Positions 28,201 through 37,138 of a DNA stretch of 64,000 nucleotides are shown here, piece after piece; the stretch's first letter is position 1, and every line of letters starts with the position of its first letter. The DNA lies in the NCBI RefSeq assembly GCF_009762775.1, contig NZ_CP046401.1:7514001-7578000 (forward strand), given 5' to 3'. This stretch comes from Maribellus comscasis (GTDB taxonomy: Bacteria > Bacteroidota > Bacteroidia > Bacteroidales > Prolixibacteraceae). The notes beneath the pieces are model-generated. The model ran no database searches and was not told the origin of the DNA. It saw only the letters and a list, made by a program, of their open reading frames with translations. Both the position numbers and the translations under genes were made by a program.

Positions 28201-28637
28201 GTTACCTTACCGGAAACGACTTTTTGTTGCTGATCCATTTGACCAATATGGGGCTCTGAGACTTCATTTGCTCTTGTCAAGGCAATCTGCCGATCATCAA
28301 TTCTGTAAGTTATTCCGGTGTCATGAAACAACTCATTCAAAATTTTTGAGATAGTGCTATTTTCACAATCAATACTCTTTCTTTGATTTACATCGATAAC
28401 TGTAGCATCATACATAAAATAAAATTCAGATTGATCTTCTATTCTGTCAAGAATTCTTACAATTGTTTCATCTCTGAAAGTCAGGTTTAAACGTTTACTT
28501 TGCCCATAAGAATCTAACGCTAACGCTTGAGTAATACTGACTGCGAGAAAGAATAATACAATCCTCATAATCCTGAATGTTTTTGATTTCCAGATTTTAT
28601 ATAAATCGGAAAGAGTAATACAACATTTTTTTTTCAT
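25251..28637 (-). CDS. susC: SusC-like TonB-dependent transporter with N-terminal signalling domain
   Basis: A 1128-residue outer-membrane channel. After the signal sequence comes an STN domain (residues about 50-110; NLTFRDETIVRILDRIEDQ), which contacts the FecR protein. Then comes a carboxypeptidase-regulatory-like domain (VSGKVTDSTGQPLPGVTVVV), a TonB box region (EEVVAIGYGTVRKVDLTGAV), the plug (IRIRGITTISDNDPLIIVDG; VLKDAASASIYGSRAAAGVI) and the 22-strand barrel, ending in FIFGISLKF. The STN domain means the transporter also reports substrate to the sigma/anti-sigma pair encoded next to it. Confidence 0.96.
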   Translation of the reverse strand: MKKKCCITLSDLYKIWKSKTFRIMRIVLFFLAVSITQALALDSYGQSKRLNLTFRDETIVRILDRIEDQSEFYFMYDATVIDVNQRKSIDCENSTISKILNELFHDTGITYRIDDRQIALTRANEVSEPHIGQMDQQQKVVSGKVTDSTGQPLPGVTVVVKGTTQGTVTGNNGTYSLSSIPESAMLQFSFVGMKTQEVEVAGKTTVNMIMEEDAIGIEEVVAIGYGTVRKVDLTGAVASVDGTSIAERKTLRTSQALQGTVPGLMVTRSSGAADASSTIRIRGITTISDNDPLIIVDGIPGTLDWVNPDDIKSISVLKDAASASIYGSRAAAGVILVTTKRAKSGQLSLDYNFEYGIDKPTRMVQYGDAVTYMQVFNELNWNDAGNIGSEFPIYSQDVIDNYSQLHKEDPDNYPDTDWIDLCLNKFSTRKSHKLILTAGSNKIRTKVSMGYDQTDALYDGKNYDRIMFRANNDVTINDKLSVAIDLNGLYSINKKPAINFSPDFGFAPVYAAMWSDGRISSGKTGTNPYAVLKYGGFNRTNSNSFGGKVSIEFSPLKGLKLSGILSPKLYYSKYKSFIKQTPYTNYDNPTDIAGYITTLTSTNLVEGRDDNYDITAQLLGNYIKTVDKHNLNILGGFENYYYKNETLGASRNNFILTSFPYLNLGNGNYQFNSGGAYEYAYRSFFGRIVYNYNNRYFLQMNSRYDGSSRFAKNYRWGLFPSFSTGWAISEESFMQNIDWMSFLKVRFSWGTLGNERIGSYYPYQSTIAFNNAIVYEGNEIVSAQTAAVSQYSIEDISWETTESYNFGLDANFFNSKLRISSDFYKKITKDMLLELEIPNYIGLDNPDQNAGEMHTTGWELQLNWNDKIGELSYSVSANISDSKSIMGDLGGTEFLGSKIKREGSEFNEWYGYLSEGLYQTEQDVANSATLNSNVKPGDIKYIDISGPDGVPDGVISSEYDRVLLGGSLPRYLYGGNVRLGYKNFDFSLDFQGVGKQKSRMTPEMVEPIRDDYLEVPQFIVGKYWSKYNTDEQNLNASYPRVSSIGGANNYDVFSDYWLFNGAYFRLKNITLGYTIPKLFLERLNIQDARVYASISDLFSIDHYPEGWDPEAVNYWINTSFIFGISLKF

Positions 28638-28718
28638 AAATTTGTTCTGATTTGGATTAATAATTCAAGTTGATTTTGCCTCCGGGTTCGAATACAGAGG
28701 CAAAGTAAAATTAAGGAG

Positions 28719-28739
28719 GGAGATGTTTCAAGCATCTCC
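28719..28739. terminator. Hairpin between fecR and susC
   Basis: Arms GGAGATG (28719-28725) and CATCTCC (28733-28739) with a 7-nt loop lie in the 158-base gap after fecR. The plus strand has a T run after it; on the minus strand the following bases are only moderately T-rich. It may end the sigma/FecR transcript so that susC is controlled separately. Confidence 0.5.
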
Positions 28740-28795
28740 TTTTTTAATGGAAATAAGTTAAATTTTCATAAGCATTTAGTTTTGGTTTGACATTT

Positions 28796-29803
28796 TTATT
28801 GTTTAGTTATAATTATTTTGGGTATTTCTTCAGGATTAAGATTGTTTACAATTTCGCAATTTACAGGGCAAGAATACTCAATTAGCTTAAAAATTTGGGG
28901 ATAGCTTTCGTTAATAACCGTTCCTGTAAAAATGGAATTATATACTTCCTGATCCTCCACTTCAATCTCGATATTGTACCATCTTTCGAGTTCTTCAATA
29001 ACAAGTTTCATTGGATCATTTTTGAATATCAGTTTTCCATCTTTCCAAGATGTAAATTTCTTTACGTCAACCTCACTTACTTTTACATTTTTTTCTGTTA
29101 TATCGTAATCGGCTTTTTCTCCTGGCTTTAATACATAATTCAACAAACATCGGTCGTGTTTTAGCACTACACTACCGGATTCAAGCACAACACTAATCTT
29201 GTCATTCACTGGATATGCATTCACATCAAACTTTGTACCCAGAACTTTCACGTTGATTTCCCCACACTGTACCACAAAAGGTTTATTTTCATTTCGTGTA
29301 ATCTGGAAAAATCCCTGACCGCTTAGAATAATACTTCTGACATCATCCAAAGAATAATTATAAGACAGTGTTGTACCTGAATTTAACCAAACGATTGAAC
29401 TATCGGGCAAAACTACCTTTGACCGCTGGCCGTTTTCCGTAATTACCGAGGTATATAAATCAGAACGCGATCTTGAAGGTATGTTATTTAGGTAAAAAAG
29501 GACTGAAAAACCAATTATTACGGCTAGAATTGCAGCGTAAGGAAATATCTTGATAAAGTTATTTCTTATTTGTATTGTTTTATCTCGTCGGATTCTATTT
29601 TGAATGTTTGTCAACATTTTTACTGAATCCATATCTGCCAATACATCTTCACTTTTAAAAGATTTCCATTTGGTGTCCATTACGTCAGCAATTTCATCAT
29701 GTCCTTTCTCACTGTTGAACCACAGAAACAATTTTTTCAAATCATTATCATTATATGATTTGGTAAAAAATTTTCTTAGGACATGTATTTTTTGCTGACT
29801 CAT
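28796..29803 (-). CDS. FecR-family anti-sigma factor
   Basis: This 335-residue inner-membrane protein has an N-terminal cytoplasmic region that binds the sigma factor. A TM helix follows around residue 90 (IFPYAAILAVIIGFSVLFYL). The periplasmic FecR domain comes next (SVITENGQRSKVVLPDSSIVWLNSGTTLSY; GQGFFQITRNENKPFVVQ; VLGTKFDVNAY). A C-terminal STN-contact region ends in DPMKLVIEELERWYNIEI, as usual for Bacteroides PUL FecR proteins. It follows the ECF sigma gene by 106 nt and precedes susC, the standard trans-envelope signalling layout. Confidence 0.93.
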   Translation of the reverse strand: MSQQKIHVLRKFFTKSYNDNDLKKLFLWFNSEKGHDEIADVMDTKWKSFKSEDVLADMDSVKMLTNIQNRIRRDKTIQIRNNFIKIFPYAAILAVIIGFSVLFYLNNIPSRSRSDLYTSVITENGQRSKVVLPDSSIVWLNSGTTLSYNYSLDDVRSIILSGQGFFQITRNENKPFVVQCGEINVKVLGTKFDVNAYPVNDKISVVLESGSVVLKHDRCLLNYVLKPGEKADYDITEKNVKVSEVDVKKFTSWKDGKLIFKNDPMKLVIEELERWYNIEIEVEDQEVYNSIFTGTVINESYPQIFKLIEYSCPVNCEIVNNLNPEEIPKIIITKQ

Positions 29804-29909
29804 TTCCTGTCGGTTTAAAAGTAATACACATAAAAAGGCATTTTCTATTACTCAGATTCAGAAAATCTTCAAAAAAAATTATTTTATGTAGAAGCCAAAT
29901 GGTTATTTC

Positions 29910-30485
29910 TTAGTTCAGAAATAAAATAAGAAGTAGCAGGCTATACTTCTTCAGCTCGTCCTTTAAGTAAATATTTGCTTTCATCAATTGGTTATCCACT
30001 GTAATAATTGAAATATCCAATTTTTCCGCAATCTCTTTTCTGGATAAACCTTCTATTTTCCGTAAAAGAAATATTTCTTTTCTTTTGGGAGGTAATCCTT
30101 CTATAATAGTATTTATTATCTCCTTTGTTTCCTTGAAGATAATATAATCGTCCGTTCTCTCTGAAGAGATTTCTTCTAAAAAATTTAAACGATCTTCGAA
30201 AACAACCCGATTAATCTTTTTCCTGTTTAGGTTTAGAAACGCATTTTTTGCAATAGTGAAAAGGAATGAATGAAATGAATATCCATCAATAAAGTCCTCC
30301 CTTTTTTGCCAAATCTTAATGAAGGTATCCTGAACGATCTCTTCAGCATCTTCTTTTGAATGCAATAAATTAAAAAGAAAGGCATACAACTTTTTGTGAT
30401 ATTTTTGAAAAAGTTTCTCAAATGCCCTTGAATCGCCCTTTTTAAAATCCCTTATTAATTCTATTTCACCTTCGTTCTTGTTCAA
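29910..30485 (-). CDS. ECF RNA polymerase sigma factor
   Basis: A 191-residue sigma-70 family protein with region 2 (FEKLFQKYHKKLYAFLFNLL; DAEEIVQDTFIKIWQKRE) and region 4 (LPPKRKEIFLLRKIEGLSRKEIAEKL; SIITVDNQLMKA). The start must be the TTG at 30485, because an in-frame TGA lies immediately upstream and there is no early ATG. It should be held by the FecR protein and released when the SusC STN domain signals, turning on the susCD/GH92 genes. A TAnnTTTG box at 30517-30524 fits its promoter. Confidence 0.92.
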   Translation of the reverse strand: MNKNEGEIELIRDFKKGDSRAFEKLFQKYHKKLYAFLFNLLHSKEDAEEIVQDTFIKIWQKREDFIDGYSFHSFLFTIAKNAFLNLNRKKINRVVFEDRLNFLEEISSERTDDYIIFKETKEIINTIIEGLPPKRKEIFLLRKIEGLSRKEIAEKLDISIITVDNQLMKANIYLKDELKKYSLLLLILFLN

Positions 30486-30516
30486 TCAGGTTAATTTTTG
30501 TTTTATTTCGATCTAG

Positions 30517-30524
30517 CAAATATA
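30517..30524 (-). promoter_or_regulatory. -7 box of the ECF sigma gene
   Basis: On the minus strand TATATTTG matches the Bacteroidota -7 consensus TAnnTTTG exactly. It would start transcription about 25 nt before the TTG start codon. No good -33 TTTG is seen at the usual distance. Confidence 0.45.
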
Positions 30525-30635
30525 TAATTTTTGTACATTCAATTCTTGAGTATACAAAAATAACAATCGAATATTATTAAATTTTAATATAAATATATAA
30601 CAATTAGCAATATTTCACAATAGCCTTTCGTATAG

Positions 30636-30643
30636 TAACTTTG
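30636..30643 (+). promoter_or_regulatory. -7 box of the XRE regulator gene
   Basis: TAACTTTG matches TAnnTTTG exactly. A weak TTTC stands near the -33 position (30612-30615). Transcription would begin near 30650, about 60 nt before the ATG at 30711. Confidence 0.45.
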
Positions 30644-30710
30644 AAACATTTTTAAGATACAATATTTTTTTATATTAAAAATCAACATATAACTCTTTGT
30701 TATTTAACAA

Positions 30711-30914
30711 ATGAACCGGATAAAAGAAATACTGACAGAACAGGGCCGTTCTCAAACTTGGTTGGCAGGAAAGATAGGTAAAAGCTATGTAGTTGTAACT
30801 AATTATTGTAATAATAAATCACAACCGTCATTACCAACTTTAAAAAAGATTGCAGATATTCTGGATATTGACATTAGAGAATTACTAGAATCGACAAAGG
30901 GTAATAAAAACTGA
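30711..30914 (+). CDS. Small XRE-type helix-turn-helix regulator
   Basis: This 67-residue protein is almost entirely one Cro/C1-type HTH domain (QGRSQTWLAGKIGKSYVVVTNYCNNKSQPSLPTLKKIADIL, then a short DIRELL helix). It is divergent from the ECF sigma gene and lies 237 bases before the end of the integrase gene. Its target is unknown. As a neighbour of the integrase it could repress element genes, and as a neighbour of the sigma gene it could tune the PUL. Confidence 0.8.
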   Translation: MNRIKEILTEQGRSQTWLAGKIGKSYVVVTNYCNNKSQPSLPTLKKIADILDIDIRELLESTKGNKN

Positions 30915-31151
30915 TCTTATAAGATACTATTGCAATTCAAGCAATGGTGATAAAATGATAAGAGACTATTTTGAGACCACGTTGTTTTTACTATCAATTT
31001 TATCTTTTTTTATATAAATAAAGGAAAGTTCTTTAAATGTGAACTATGCGATAAACCATAAAAACACAACTTCATTAAACAGCTGATATAAAGACACTAA
31101 TAAGATCAGAATACAATCCTGTCATAACAAGAACACTAAAACTTATTAACA

Positions 31152-32351
31152 CTAAAGAATTGCTTTTAATTTCTTCATGTCCTTCGATATTTTCTCATCA
31201 ACTATTTTTGCATAAACCTGAGTGGTTTTAATTGATGTATGCCCCAACATTTTAGAAACAGTTTCAATTGGAATTCCATTATTTAAAGTAACCGAAGTTG
31301 CAAACGAATGCCTGGCAACGTGCATTGTCAGATTCTTTTTGATATGACAAATATCGGCCAGTTCTTTTAAATAGCTATTCATCCGCTGATTGGTCAAAAC
31401 TGGAAGCAGCAAACCTTTATTCTCGCAAACCGGATAATTTTTGTATCGTTCCAGAATTTCCTTCGGAACATCTAAAAGTGGTACCCTGCACCTGGTTGAT
31501 GTTTTTGTCCTGTCTACTATTATCCAATCACCTCCATCACCTCCTTTTTGAATATGGTCCGCATTTAATTTGACAATATCAACGTAAGACAAACCGGTGT
31601 AACAGGCAAACAAAAAAATATCCCGGACAATGCTTAGCCTCTGAATGTCAATCTCTTTAGTTCTTATGATTTTTAATTCGCTAAGGGTAAGGTATTCTCT
31701 TTTCGTTTCCTGCTTTTTAACCTTGAATTTAAGGTATGGATTTTTCAAAACATAGTCCAAAGAAACAGCTATATTGAGTATCTTTTTTAGATGCTTGTGA
31801 TAGCCCCAAACTGTATTTAAATTATTCCGGTACTGTTTTTTCAGAAAAGTATCGAAATCTGCAATAAATGAATAATCAACATCCAGGATATTGACATCTT
31901 CTTTTTTATATTTCTTTTTTACAAATTCCTTCAATCTGTTTTTAGAAGTTTTGTAATGCTTTAATGTTCCGGCAGAAAATCCGGTGCCAAGCTGATCAAA
32001 AATGGTTTTAATATAGTAATCGAAGAGTTCAAAAAGCGTATGAACATCAGATACTCCGGTTAACTCCGATTTTAGGTCGTTAACACTAAAATCTTCATCG
32101 ATAGTTTCAAGACGATAGCAAGCATCTAAAACATTGCTATGTATCTTGCGTATCCGGTTATTAATACTTTTTACCTCAATTGATTTTCCTTCAACTTGCT
32201 GATTTGCAGTATTCCAGGTGTCCTCCCTTGCAAATAATCCAGTAGCCAACTCAATTCTTTTTCTCTTATGCGTCACTCTTACATAGATAGGGCAGTTTCC
32301 ATTTTGTCTCTTCTTTGATGTTCTTAACAGAAATAAGATTGTAACTCTCAT
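31152..32351 (-). CDS. int: IntDOT-like tyrosine recombinase
   Basis: A 399-residue integrase with an N-terminal arm-binding domain (GNCPIYVRVTHKRKRIELAT), a SAM-like core-binding domain (residues about 105-200) and a catalytic domain. Visible catalytic residues are K283 (DRTKTS), H344 and R347 (HVARHSFAT), H371 (LGHTSIKTT) and Y380. The first catalytic arginine is replaced by serine (S255, CYTGLSYVD), as in the CTnDOT integrase IntDOT. It is read away from the 3' end of a tRNA-Arg gene 293 bases away, so it probably inserted or excises an element at that tRNA. Confidence 0.9.
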   Translation of the reverse strand: MRVTILFLLRTSKKRQNGNCPIYVRVTHKRKRIELATGLFAREDTWNTANQQVEGKSIEVKSINNRIRKIHSNVLDACYRLETIDEDFSVNDLKSELTGVSDVHTLFELFDYYIKTIFDQLGTGFSAGTLKHYKTSKNRLKEFVKKKYKKEDVNILDVDYSFIADFDTFLKKQYRNNLNTVWGYHKHLKKILNIAVSLDYVLKNPYLKFKVKKQETKREYLTLSELKIIRTKEIDIQRLSIVRDIFLFACYTGLSYVDIVKLNADHIQKGGDGGDWIIVDRTKTSTRCRVPLLDVPKEILERYKNYPVCENKGLLLPVLTNQRMNSYLKELADICHIKKNLTMHVARHSFATSVTLNNGIPIETVSKMLGHTSIKTTQVYAKIVDEKISKDMKKLKAIL

Positions 32352-32489
32352 AATAATTAATTTAAAAAAACAGGTCCCGATTCGCTGGTTTTAATACATT
32401 AAAATTACATTATGAGAGGGCACAAAACAACAGCAAATAAGACCAAATCGAACTATTTAACACTAACTATTTCAAAGAGTTATGAAGCT

Positions 32490-32568
32490 TTTGGTGACCC
32501 TTTTTATCCTATTTAACACATAGGTCACCAAATAGTCCCTTCAAAGTTGACTAATAGTGACCCTTTTT
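32490..32568. repeat. Inverted and direct repeats between integrase and tRNA-Arg
   Basis: TTTGGTGACC (32490-32499) and GGTCACCAAA (32523-32532) form perfect 10-bp inverted repeats. GTGACCCTTTTT occurs directly at 32494-32505 and 32557-32568. Repeats of this kind next to an integrase and a tRNA 3' end are typical recombinase or excisionase binding sites of an attachment region. Function not proven. Confidence 0.5.
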
Positions 32569-32586
32569 TGCTTTTTACTAAAATAA

Positions 32587-32620
32587 AAAAGCACTTAAAT
32601 CATTAGTTTTAAGTGCTTTT
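32587..32620 (-). terminator. Terminator of tRNA-Arg
   Basis: Arms AAAAGCACTTAAA (32587-32599) and TTTAAGTGCTTTT (32608-32620), 13 bp perfect with an 8-nt loop, end 24 nt beyond the tRNA 3' end. T-rich sequence on both sides allows termination in both directions. Confidence 0.75.
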
Positions 32621-32644
32621 AACTAAATTTAGTTTCATTAATTG

Positions 32645-32718
<74 letters not shown>

Positions 32719-32810
32719 AGCCTTTTAAATTGCCGTGCAAAAGTATAAATCAATTTGCAAAAAACAAATTCAGGAACTCAAATAAATTTTATATTATGAA
32801 ATTTTTGCCG

Positions 32811-33845
32811 CTAAAGCAAATGAATTCCATTTACCTTGCACTTTTCAATCATTTCGTCGGGCCAAATACTCGATTGAATTTCGCCAATGTGGGCTTTTCT
32901 TAAAAAGTACATACATAACCTCGACTGTCCGATTCCTCCTCCAATAGTTAAAGGCAATTCATCGTTTAACAGCTTTTTATGCCACATTAATTCTTTTCTT
33001 TCTTCCAACCCACGGTATTTTAGTTGTTGCATCAACGACTTTTTGTCGACACGAATTCCCATGGAAGAAATCTCAAAAGAACGATTTAAAACATTATTCC
33101 AGATAACGATGTCTCCGTTTAAGCCTCTGTGCCCTTCGGTGGTTGATGAAATCCAATCGTCGTAATCCGGAGCACGTCCGTCATGAATATTTCCGTCAGG
33201 AAGTTCCCCTCCAATGCCAATAACGAAAATTGCTCCATGTTTCTTTGCAGCTTCATTTTCTCTTTCAAAAGAAGTTAAATCAGGATATTCTCTTGCTAAG
33301 TCCTCTGTATGTAAAAATGTAATTTCGTCGGGAAGCTCGGGCTGGATGTCAAGATAATTTTCAGATACCAAAAACTCGGTACGTACCAGAGCCGAATAAA
33401 TTCTGCGAACAACAAATTTCAAAAAATCAAGATTTCGTTCCTCTGCTGTAATTACCCGTTCCCAGTCCCACTGATCGACATACAAAGAATGTATATTCGT
33501 TAATTCTTCATCGGGTCGGATAGCATTCATGTCGGTATAGATACCAAATCCGGGTTTTATTTCCAGATCGGCGAGAGCTAATCTTTTCCACTTCGCAAGC
33601 GACTGCACAATTTCAGCAACCGTCTCGTTCAAATCTTTCATAGGAAACGAAACCGGACGTTCTATCCCGTTTAAATCGTCGTTAATACCGGTACCTTGTT
33701 TAACAAACAATGGTGCTGTCACTCTTCTTAATCTTAACTCTGAAGCAAGATTCATCTGAAAAAAATCTTTGATCTGTTTAATAGCCTGTTCGGTTTGATT
33801 CACATCCAAAACCGACTTGTAGTTTTTTGGAATAAATAAATTCAT
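32811..33845 (-). CDS. asnA: Aspartate-ammonia ligase
   Basis: A 344-residue cytoplasmic enzyme that makes asparagine from aspartate, ammonia and ATP. It resembles class II aminoacyl-tRNA synthetases. Seen in order: LRLRRVTAPLFVKQGTGIND, FGIYTDMNAIRPDEEL, HSLYVDQWDWE and a C-terminal ATP-site segment (LPLTIGGGIGQSRLCMYFL). Length is typical of AsnA. It is a housekeeping gene and marks the return to core chromosome after the tRNA. A perfect TAnnTTTG box at 33873-33880 precedes it. Confidence 0.95.
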   Translation of the reverse strand: MNLFIPKNYKSVLDVNQTEQAIKQIKDFFQMNLASELRLRRVTAPLFVKQGTGINDDLNGIERPVSFPMKDLNETVAEIVQSLAKWKRLALADLEIKPGFGIYTDMNAIRPDEELTNIHSLYVDQWDWERVITAEERNLDFLKFVVRRIYSALVRTEFLVSENYLDIQPELPDEITFLHTEDLAREYPDLTSFERENEAAKKHGAIFVIGIGGELPDGNIHDGRAPDYDDWISSTTEGHRGLNGDIVIWNNVLNRSFEISSMGIRVDKKSLMQQLKYRGLEERKELMWHKKLLNDELPLTIGGGIGQSRLCMYFLRKAHIGEIQSSIWPDEMIEKCKVNGIHLL

Positions 33846-33872
33846 AAATCTGTCTGTTTTTGTCTCTTGTTA

Positions 33873-33880
33873 CAAAAATA
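33873..33880 (-). promoter_or_regulatory. -7 box of asnA
   Basis: On the minus strand TATTTTTG matches TAnnTTTG. Transcription would begin about 20 nt before the ATG at 33845, giving a short leader. Confidence 0.5.
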
Positions 33881-34003
33881 TAATTTTGCTTTCAATAATT
33901 CTGATGGATTGAAAATAGGTTTACAACAAAAAAAGAAATAAAAAACACAACAAAAGTCTGCAACTTTGAACACAAATAGTTTGGTATTGACTGCATACTC
34001 CTT

Positions 34004-35551
34004 TTAGAGAGATACAAAATTCAGCCAGAAGCTGTTGCCCTCATATTCATCTGCGACCTTTCGGTTATCGTTAAATAAAAAGCCGGCCATTAATTCCGAT
34101 ATTTCCTGTTGGAGCATAATAATTCCTCCTTTTGCCAGGTCATCTCTAAAACCTTTATTCCTAATGTTCAAAACCTGATTCATCGAGATTGCGCGACCAA
34201 TTACTTTTCCAAGACTTACGAGCTTGCGCTGCGGCATTTGAAAGTTGACGTTAAAATTTACCTGTTCCTTAATAAAATCTGCTGCCTGACTGGTGAGCTC
34301 AAATCCGCTTAAAAATCTGAAAAGGTTATTTTCTTTTGCTCGTTTCATAAGCTTCACCAGCCCCTCTGAAATCTGTGCATAGAGAATATCATTGGATCCC
34401 TCAAAAATTTGAAAAGGTCGGCTGTCAGACGTACCACGACCTGCAATATGATTTAATCTGTAAGCCTTTGCTCCAACCAACTGCAATAAAGACTGGGCCG
34501 CGTCCTGCATCAAGTCTGTAACAACACTTTTAACGGCATTCGCTTCCAGTCCGTGAGGCACAAGATCTACATCCAGTCCTGCTTTTTCGCTGCTATTGGC
34601 GCACATTGCAGAACAAATTGTATACGATGCCTGCAGCTTCGCTAAACGGTTCTGTACCTGATCATAACTAAATAAACTCTTCCCTCCTACAAAACGATTT
34701 TTACAGTGTGAAATTGCTTCATCAAGCATTCGTTTTATAAAGCCCATTGCCATTCCCGGAAATTGCATCCGGCTTCTGTGCAAGAGGTCCAGCATCATTT
34801 TTACTCCTGTAGTTTTAGGCTCCAGTTTTTGTTTTTCCGGAATCTTCACGTCAATGTGGTTACGGCCATAGGGAATCATATAAAGCCCAAGATTTTCAAA
34901 AATCTCCTCCACCTCAATTTTTTGTTCAGCTTTACTTACATCGCAAATAAAAAAATCGATATCGCGCAGTAAGTCTCCGGAATCAGATTGCTGACGGGCA
35001 GTTACCAGCCAAAAATCAGCCCACCCGGTTAATCCCGCCCAATGTTTTTTTCCTTTGATGTAATAATTACTTTTTTCTTCAGTGTAAAAAGTCTGCATAT
35101 TCAGCGCATCGCTTCCATAGTCTGGTTCGGTAATCATCAAACCGCCCATGTTTTTTTCCTCCAAAAACCGTTTAAAAACCGATGCTTTTACCTCTTCTTT
35201 AGCATATTTTGCAACCGGTTGCAGAAACAAAGCGGAGTTAATCCCAAAAGTTAACGATAAGGCAAGAGATTCATATGAGGCGGCAGCCATCAAAGCAATA
35301 TTTTCATGCATTAGCCCGCCACGTCCACCATATTCCCTAGGAATGCCAACCGACAATGGATTTGCGGACATTATCTCCTGAAATGCTCCCTCCGGAAGTC
35401 CTCGTTTTATACTTAAACTATTGATGTCATTTTTATCATAAAAAGCACTTTTCATTTTTACTTTCAGGGTGTCAATAAACTCTGATAAAGGCGGAACTTT
35501 AGTTTGTTCCTGTGTTGACGCACTATGTTCTGAATTTATTAGTCGGGTCAT
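34004..35551 (-). CDS. Acyl-CoA dehydrogenase family protein
   Basis: This 515-residue flavoprotein would oxidise an acyl-CoA thioester. Seen: N-terminal helices with GIPREYGGRGG, the middle-domain motif MITEPDYGSDALNMQT, then KHWAGLTGWADFWLV. C-terminal helices include LVGAKAYRLNHIAGRGTSDSRPFQIFEGSNDILY, where the FEGSNDI run is the usual acyl-CoA dehydrogenase FAD/substrate motif. Exact substrate unknown; the C-terminal helix is longer than in short-chain enzymes. It stands alone, and the gaps to its neighbours show no clear genes. Confidence 0.88.
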   Translation of the reverse strand: MTRLINSEHSASTQEQTKVPPLSEFIDTLKVKMKSAFYDKNDINSLSIKRGLPEGAFQEIMSANPLSVGIPREYGGRGGLMHENIALMAAASYESLALSLTFGINSALFLQPVAKYAKEEVKASVFKRFLEEKNMGGLMITEPDYGSDALNMQTFYTEEKSNYYIKGKKHWAGLTGWADFWLVTARQQSDSGDLLRDIDFFICDVSKAEQKIEVEEIFENLGLYMIPYGRNHIDVKIPEKQKLEPKTTGVKMMLDLLHRSRMQFPGMAMGFIKRMLDEAISHCKNRFVGGKSLFSYDQVQNRLAKLQASYTICSAMCANSSEKAGLDVDLVPHGLEANAVKSVVTDLMQDAAQSLLQLVGAKAYRLNHIAGRGTSDSRPFQIFEGSNDILYAQISEGLVKLMKRAKENNLFRFLSGFELTSQAADFIKEQVNFNVNFQMPQRKLVSLGKVIGRAISMNQVLNIRNKGFRDDLAKGGIIMLQQEISELMAGFLFNDNRKVADEYEGNSFWLNFVSL

Positions 35552-35781
35552 AAATGGTTTGATTATTTTATTTTAACTGATTTTATTTCTTCAATAATTC
35601 CTGTTTACCCAATGTCAAACATTTAATTGTTGCTAATGTTTTATAAACATCGCTTTCCCGCCTACTTATATTGAAAAAACAGTAATTTTCAAATAAACAA
35701 CGAGGGGCTGCTAAAGAGGTCCTGCAGCCATCGTATTGATTTGTATTTTTTCTCCCCCCTCTGGAAAACCATTTAATCCAT

Positions 35782-35789
35782 TATTTTTG
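35782..35789 (+). promoter_or_regulatory. -7 box of the MFS gene
   Basis: TATTTTTG is a perfect TAnnTTTG element. Transcription would start near 35796, which excludes the in-frame TTG at 35736 as start codon and supports the TTG at 35805. Confidence 0.45.
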
Positions 35790-35804
35790 TGGCAAAATTC
35801 AATT

Positions 35805-36977
35805 TTGGCAAGTTTAAATAAAAATATTACTCAGCTTTACCTGATTAAAATTTCAAAATGGTTTAACCTGGTTATGCCGGTTGTGGTTCTATTTTACCAG
35901 GATAACGGCATGGGAATGCACGAAATTTTTGTTCTGAAGGCGATTTATTCCGTTGCCATTGTTTTCATGGAAATTCCGTCCGGCTGGATGGCAGATGTGT
36001 GGGGACGAAAAAAAACACTGATTCTCGGGAGTATTCTTGGAAGCGGAGGATTTCTGATTTACAGTTTTTCCTATGGATTTTGGGCGTTTGTAATTGCAGA
36101 AATAATTTTAGGAATCGGACATTCATTTGTTTCGGGAGCCGATTCAGCTATGCTTTTCGATAGTTTAAAAGTTTCAAATAAAACGCGCAAATATGTAAAA
36201 CTGGAAGGCCGGATAACTTCCGTTGGTAATTTTGCCGAAGCTATTGCCGGAATTGCCGGAGGTTTTCTGGCAGCTGTCAGTTTGCGAACTCCTTTTTATT
36301 TTCAGTTTGGTGTGGCAGCAATTGCAATTCCTGCCGCCTTTACCCTGGTCGAACCAAAAATTCATTCAACAGGACAAATTCACACGTTAAAAAAACTGGT
36401 TCAAAACATTAAGGTTACATTTATTCAAAATCATAATTTGCGTATAGCAATTCTTCTTTCAGCAGTTACAGGAACGGCAACACTAACATTTGCATGGTTG
36501 GTACAGCCCTTTTTTAAAGCTATAAATTTACCGGTTGAAATGTTTGGTATTTTCTGGACAGCCTTAAATTTAACGGTTGGTGTTTCATCCGTTTTTGCCC
36601 ATAGCTTTGAGCGTTTTGCCGGAAAAAAATGGTCACTGATAAGCATTATTATTCTGCTTGCCATCGGATATTTTTTCTCCGGAATAACCGTATCGGTTTA
36701 CGGCCTTGCATTTCTGTTTTTATTTTACCTGGTTCGGGGGCTGGCAACCCCAATTCTTAAAAATTATATTAATCAATATACTGAAAGCGAAGTTAGGGCT
36801 ACCATGCTGTCAGTTCGAAATTTTGTTATCCGGATTAGTTTTGCAGGAATCGGACCGCTACTTGGATATATTACCGACCATATTAATCTAACCAGCGCTT
36901 TTATTTTAGCCGGAGGCATATATTTGCTTGCCGCCTTAGTTATTGTTTTGCCCTGGTTAAAACCCGAAAACAAATAA
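35805..36977 (+). CDS. MFS transporter
   Basis: A permease of about 390 residues with 12 TM helices. Motifs: GWMADVWGRKKTLILGS in the helix 2-3 loop (MFS motif A) and GADSAMLFDSL at helix 5. There is no ATG before the MPVVVLFYQ segment in helix 1. I choose the TTG at 35805 (LASLNKNITQLYLIK) because the region from helix 1 onward needs it and because the -7 box at 35782 precedes it. Substrate unknown; drug or small-molecule efflux is possible. The following 160 bases hold a hairpin-like repeat but no gene. Confidence 0.75.
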   Translation: MASLNKNITQLYLIKISKWFNLVMPVVVLFYQDNGMGMHEIFVLKAIYSVAIVFMEIPSGWMADVWGRKKTLILGSILGSGGFLIYSFSYGFWAFVIAEIILGIGHSFVSGADSAMLFDSLKVSNKTRKYVKLEGRITSVGNFAEAIAGIAGGFLAAVSLRTPFYFQFGVAAIAIPAAFTLVEPKIHSTGQIHTLKKLVQNIKVTFIQNHNLRIAILLSAVTGTATLTFAWLVQPFFKAINLPVEMFGIFWTALNLTVGVSSVFAHSFERFAGKKWSLISIIILLAIGYFFSGITVSVYGLAFLFLFYLVRGLATPILKNYINQYTESEVRATMLSVRNFVIRISFAGIGPLLGYITDHINLTSAFILAGGIYLLAALVIVLPWLKPENK

Positions 36978-37138
36978 ACAGGCTGACAAACAAATCGATT
37001 AAACAAAAAACTTCAGTCTGGTTCTACAGGCACCTTCAGCAGTAAAGGTCTTCGGACAAAATCGGGTAAAATCTCCTTGATATTTTTTCCCGATTTTGAT
37101 AAAAGAATCTCTTTTTTTTGTGTCGATTGATTTTATGA

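Noticed and set aside
35736..35804. TTG start for the MFS gene at 35736
   Set aside because: It lies upstream of a perfect -7 box at 35782, so it would not be transcribed from that promoter, and the early residues do not look like a permease start.
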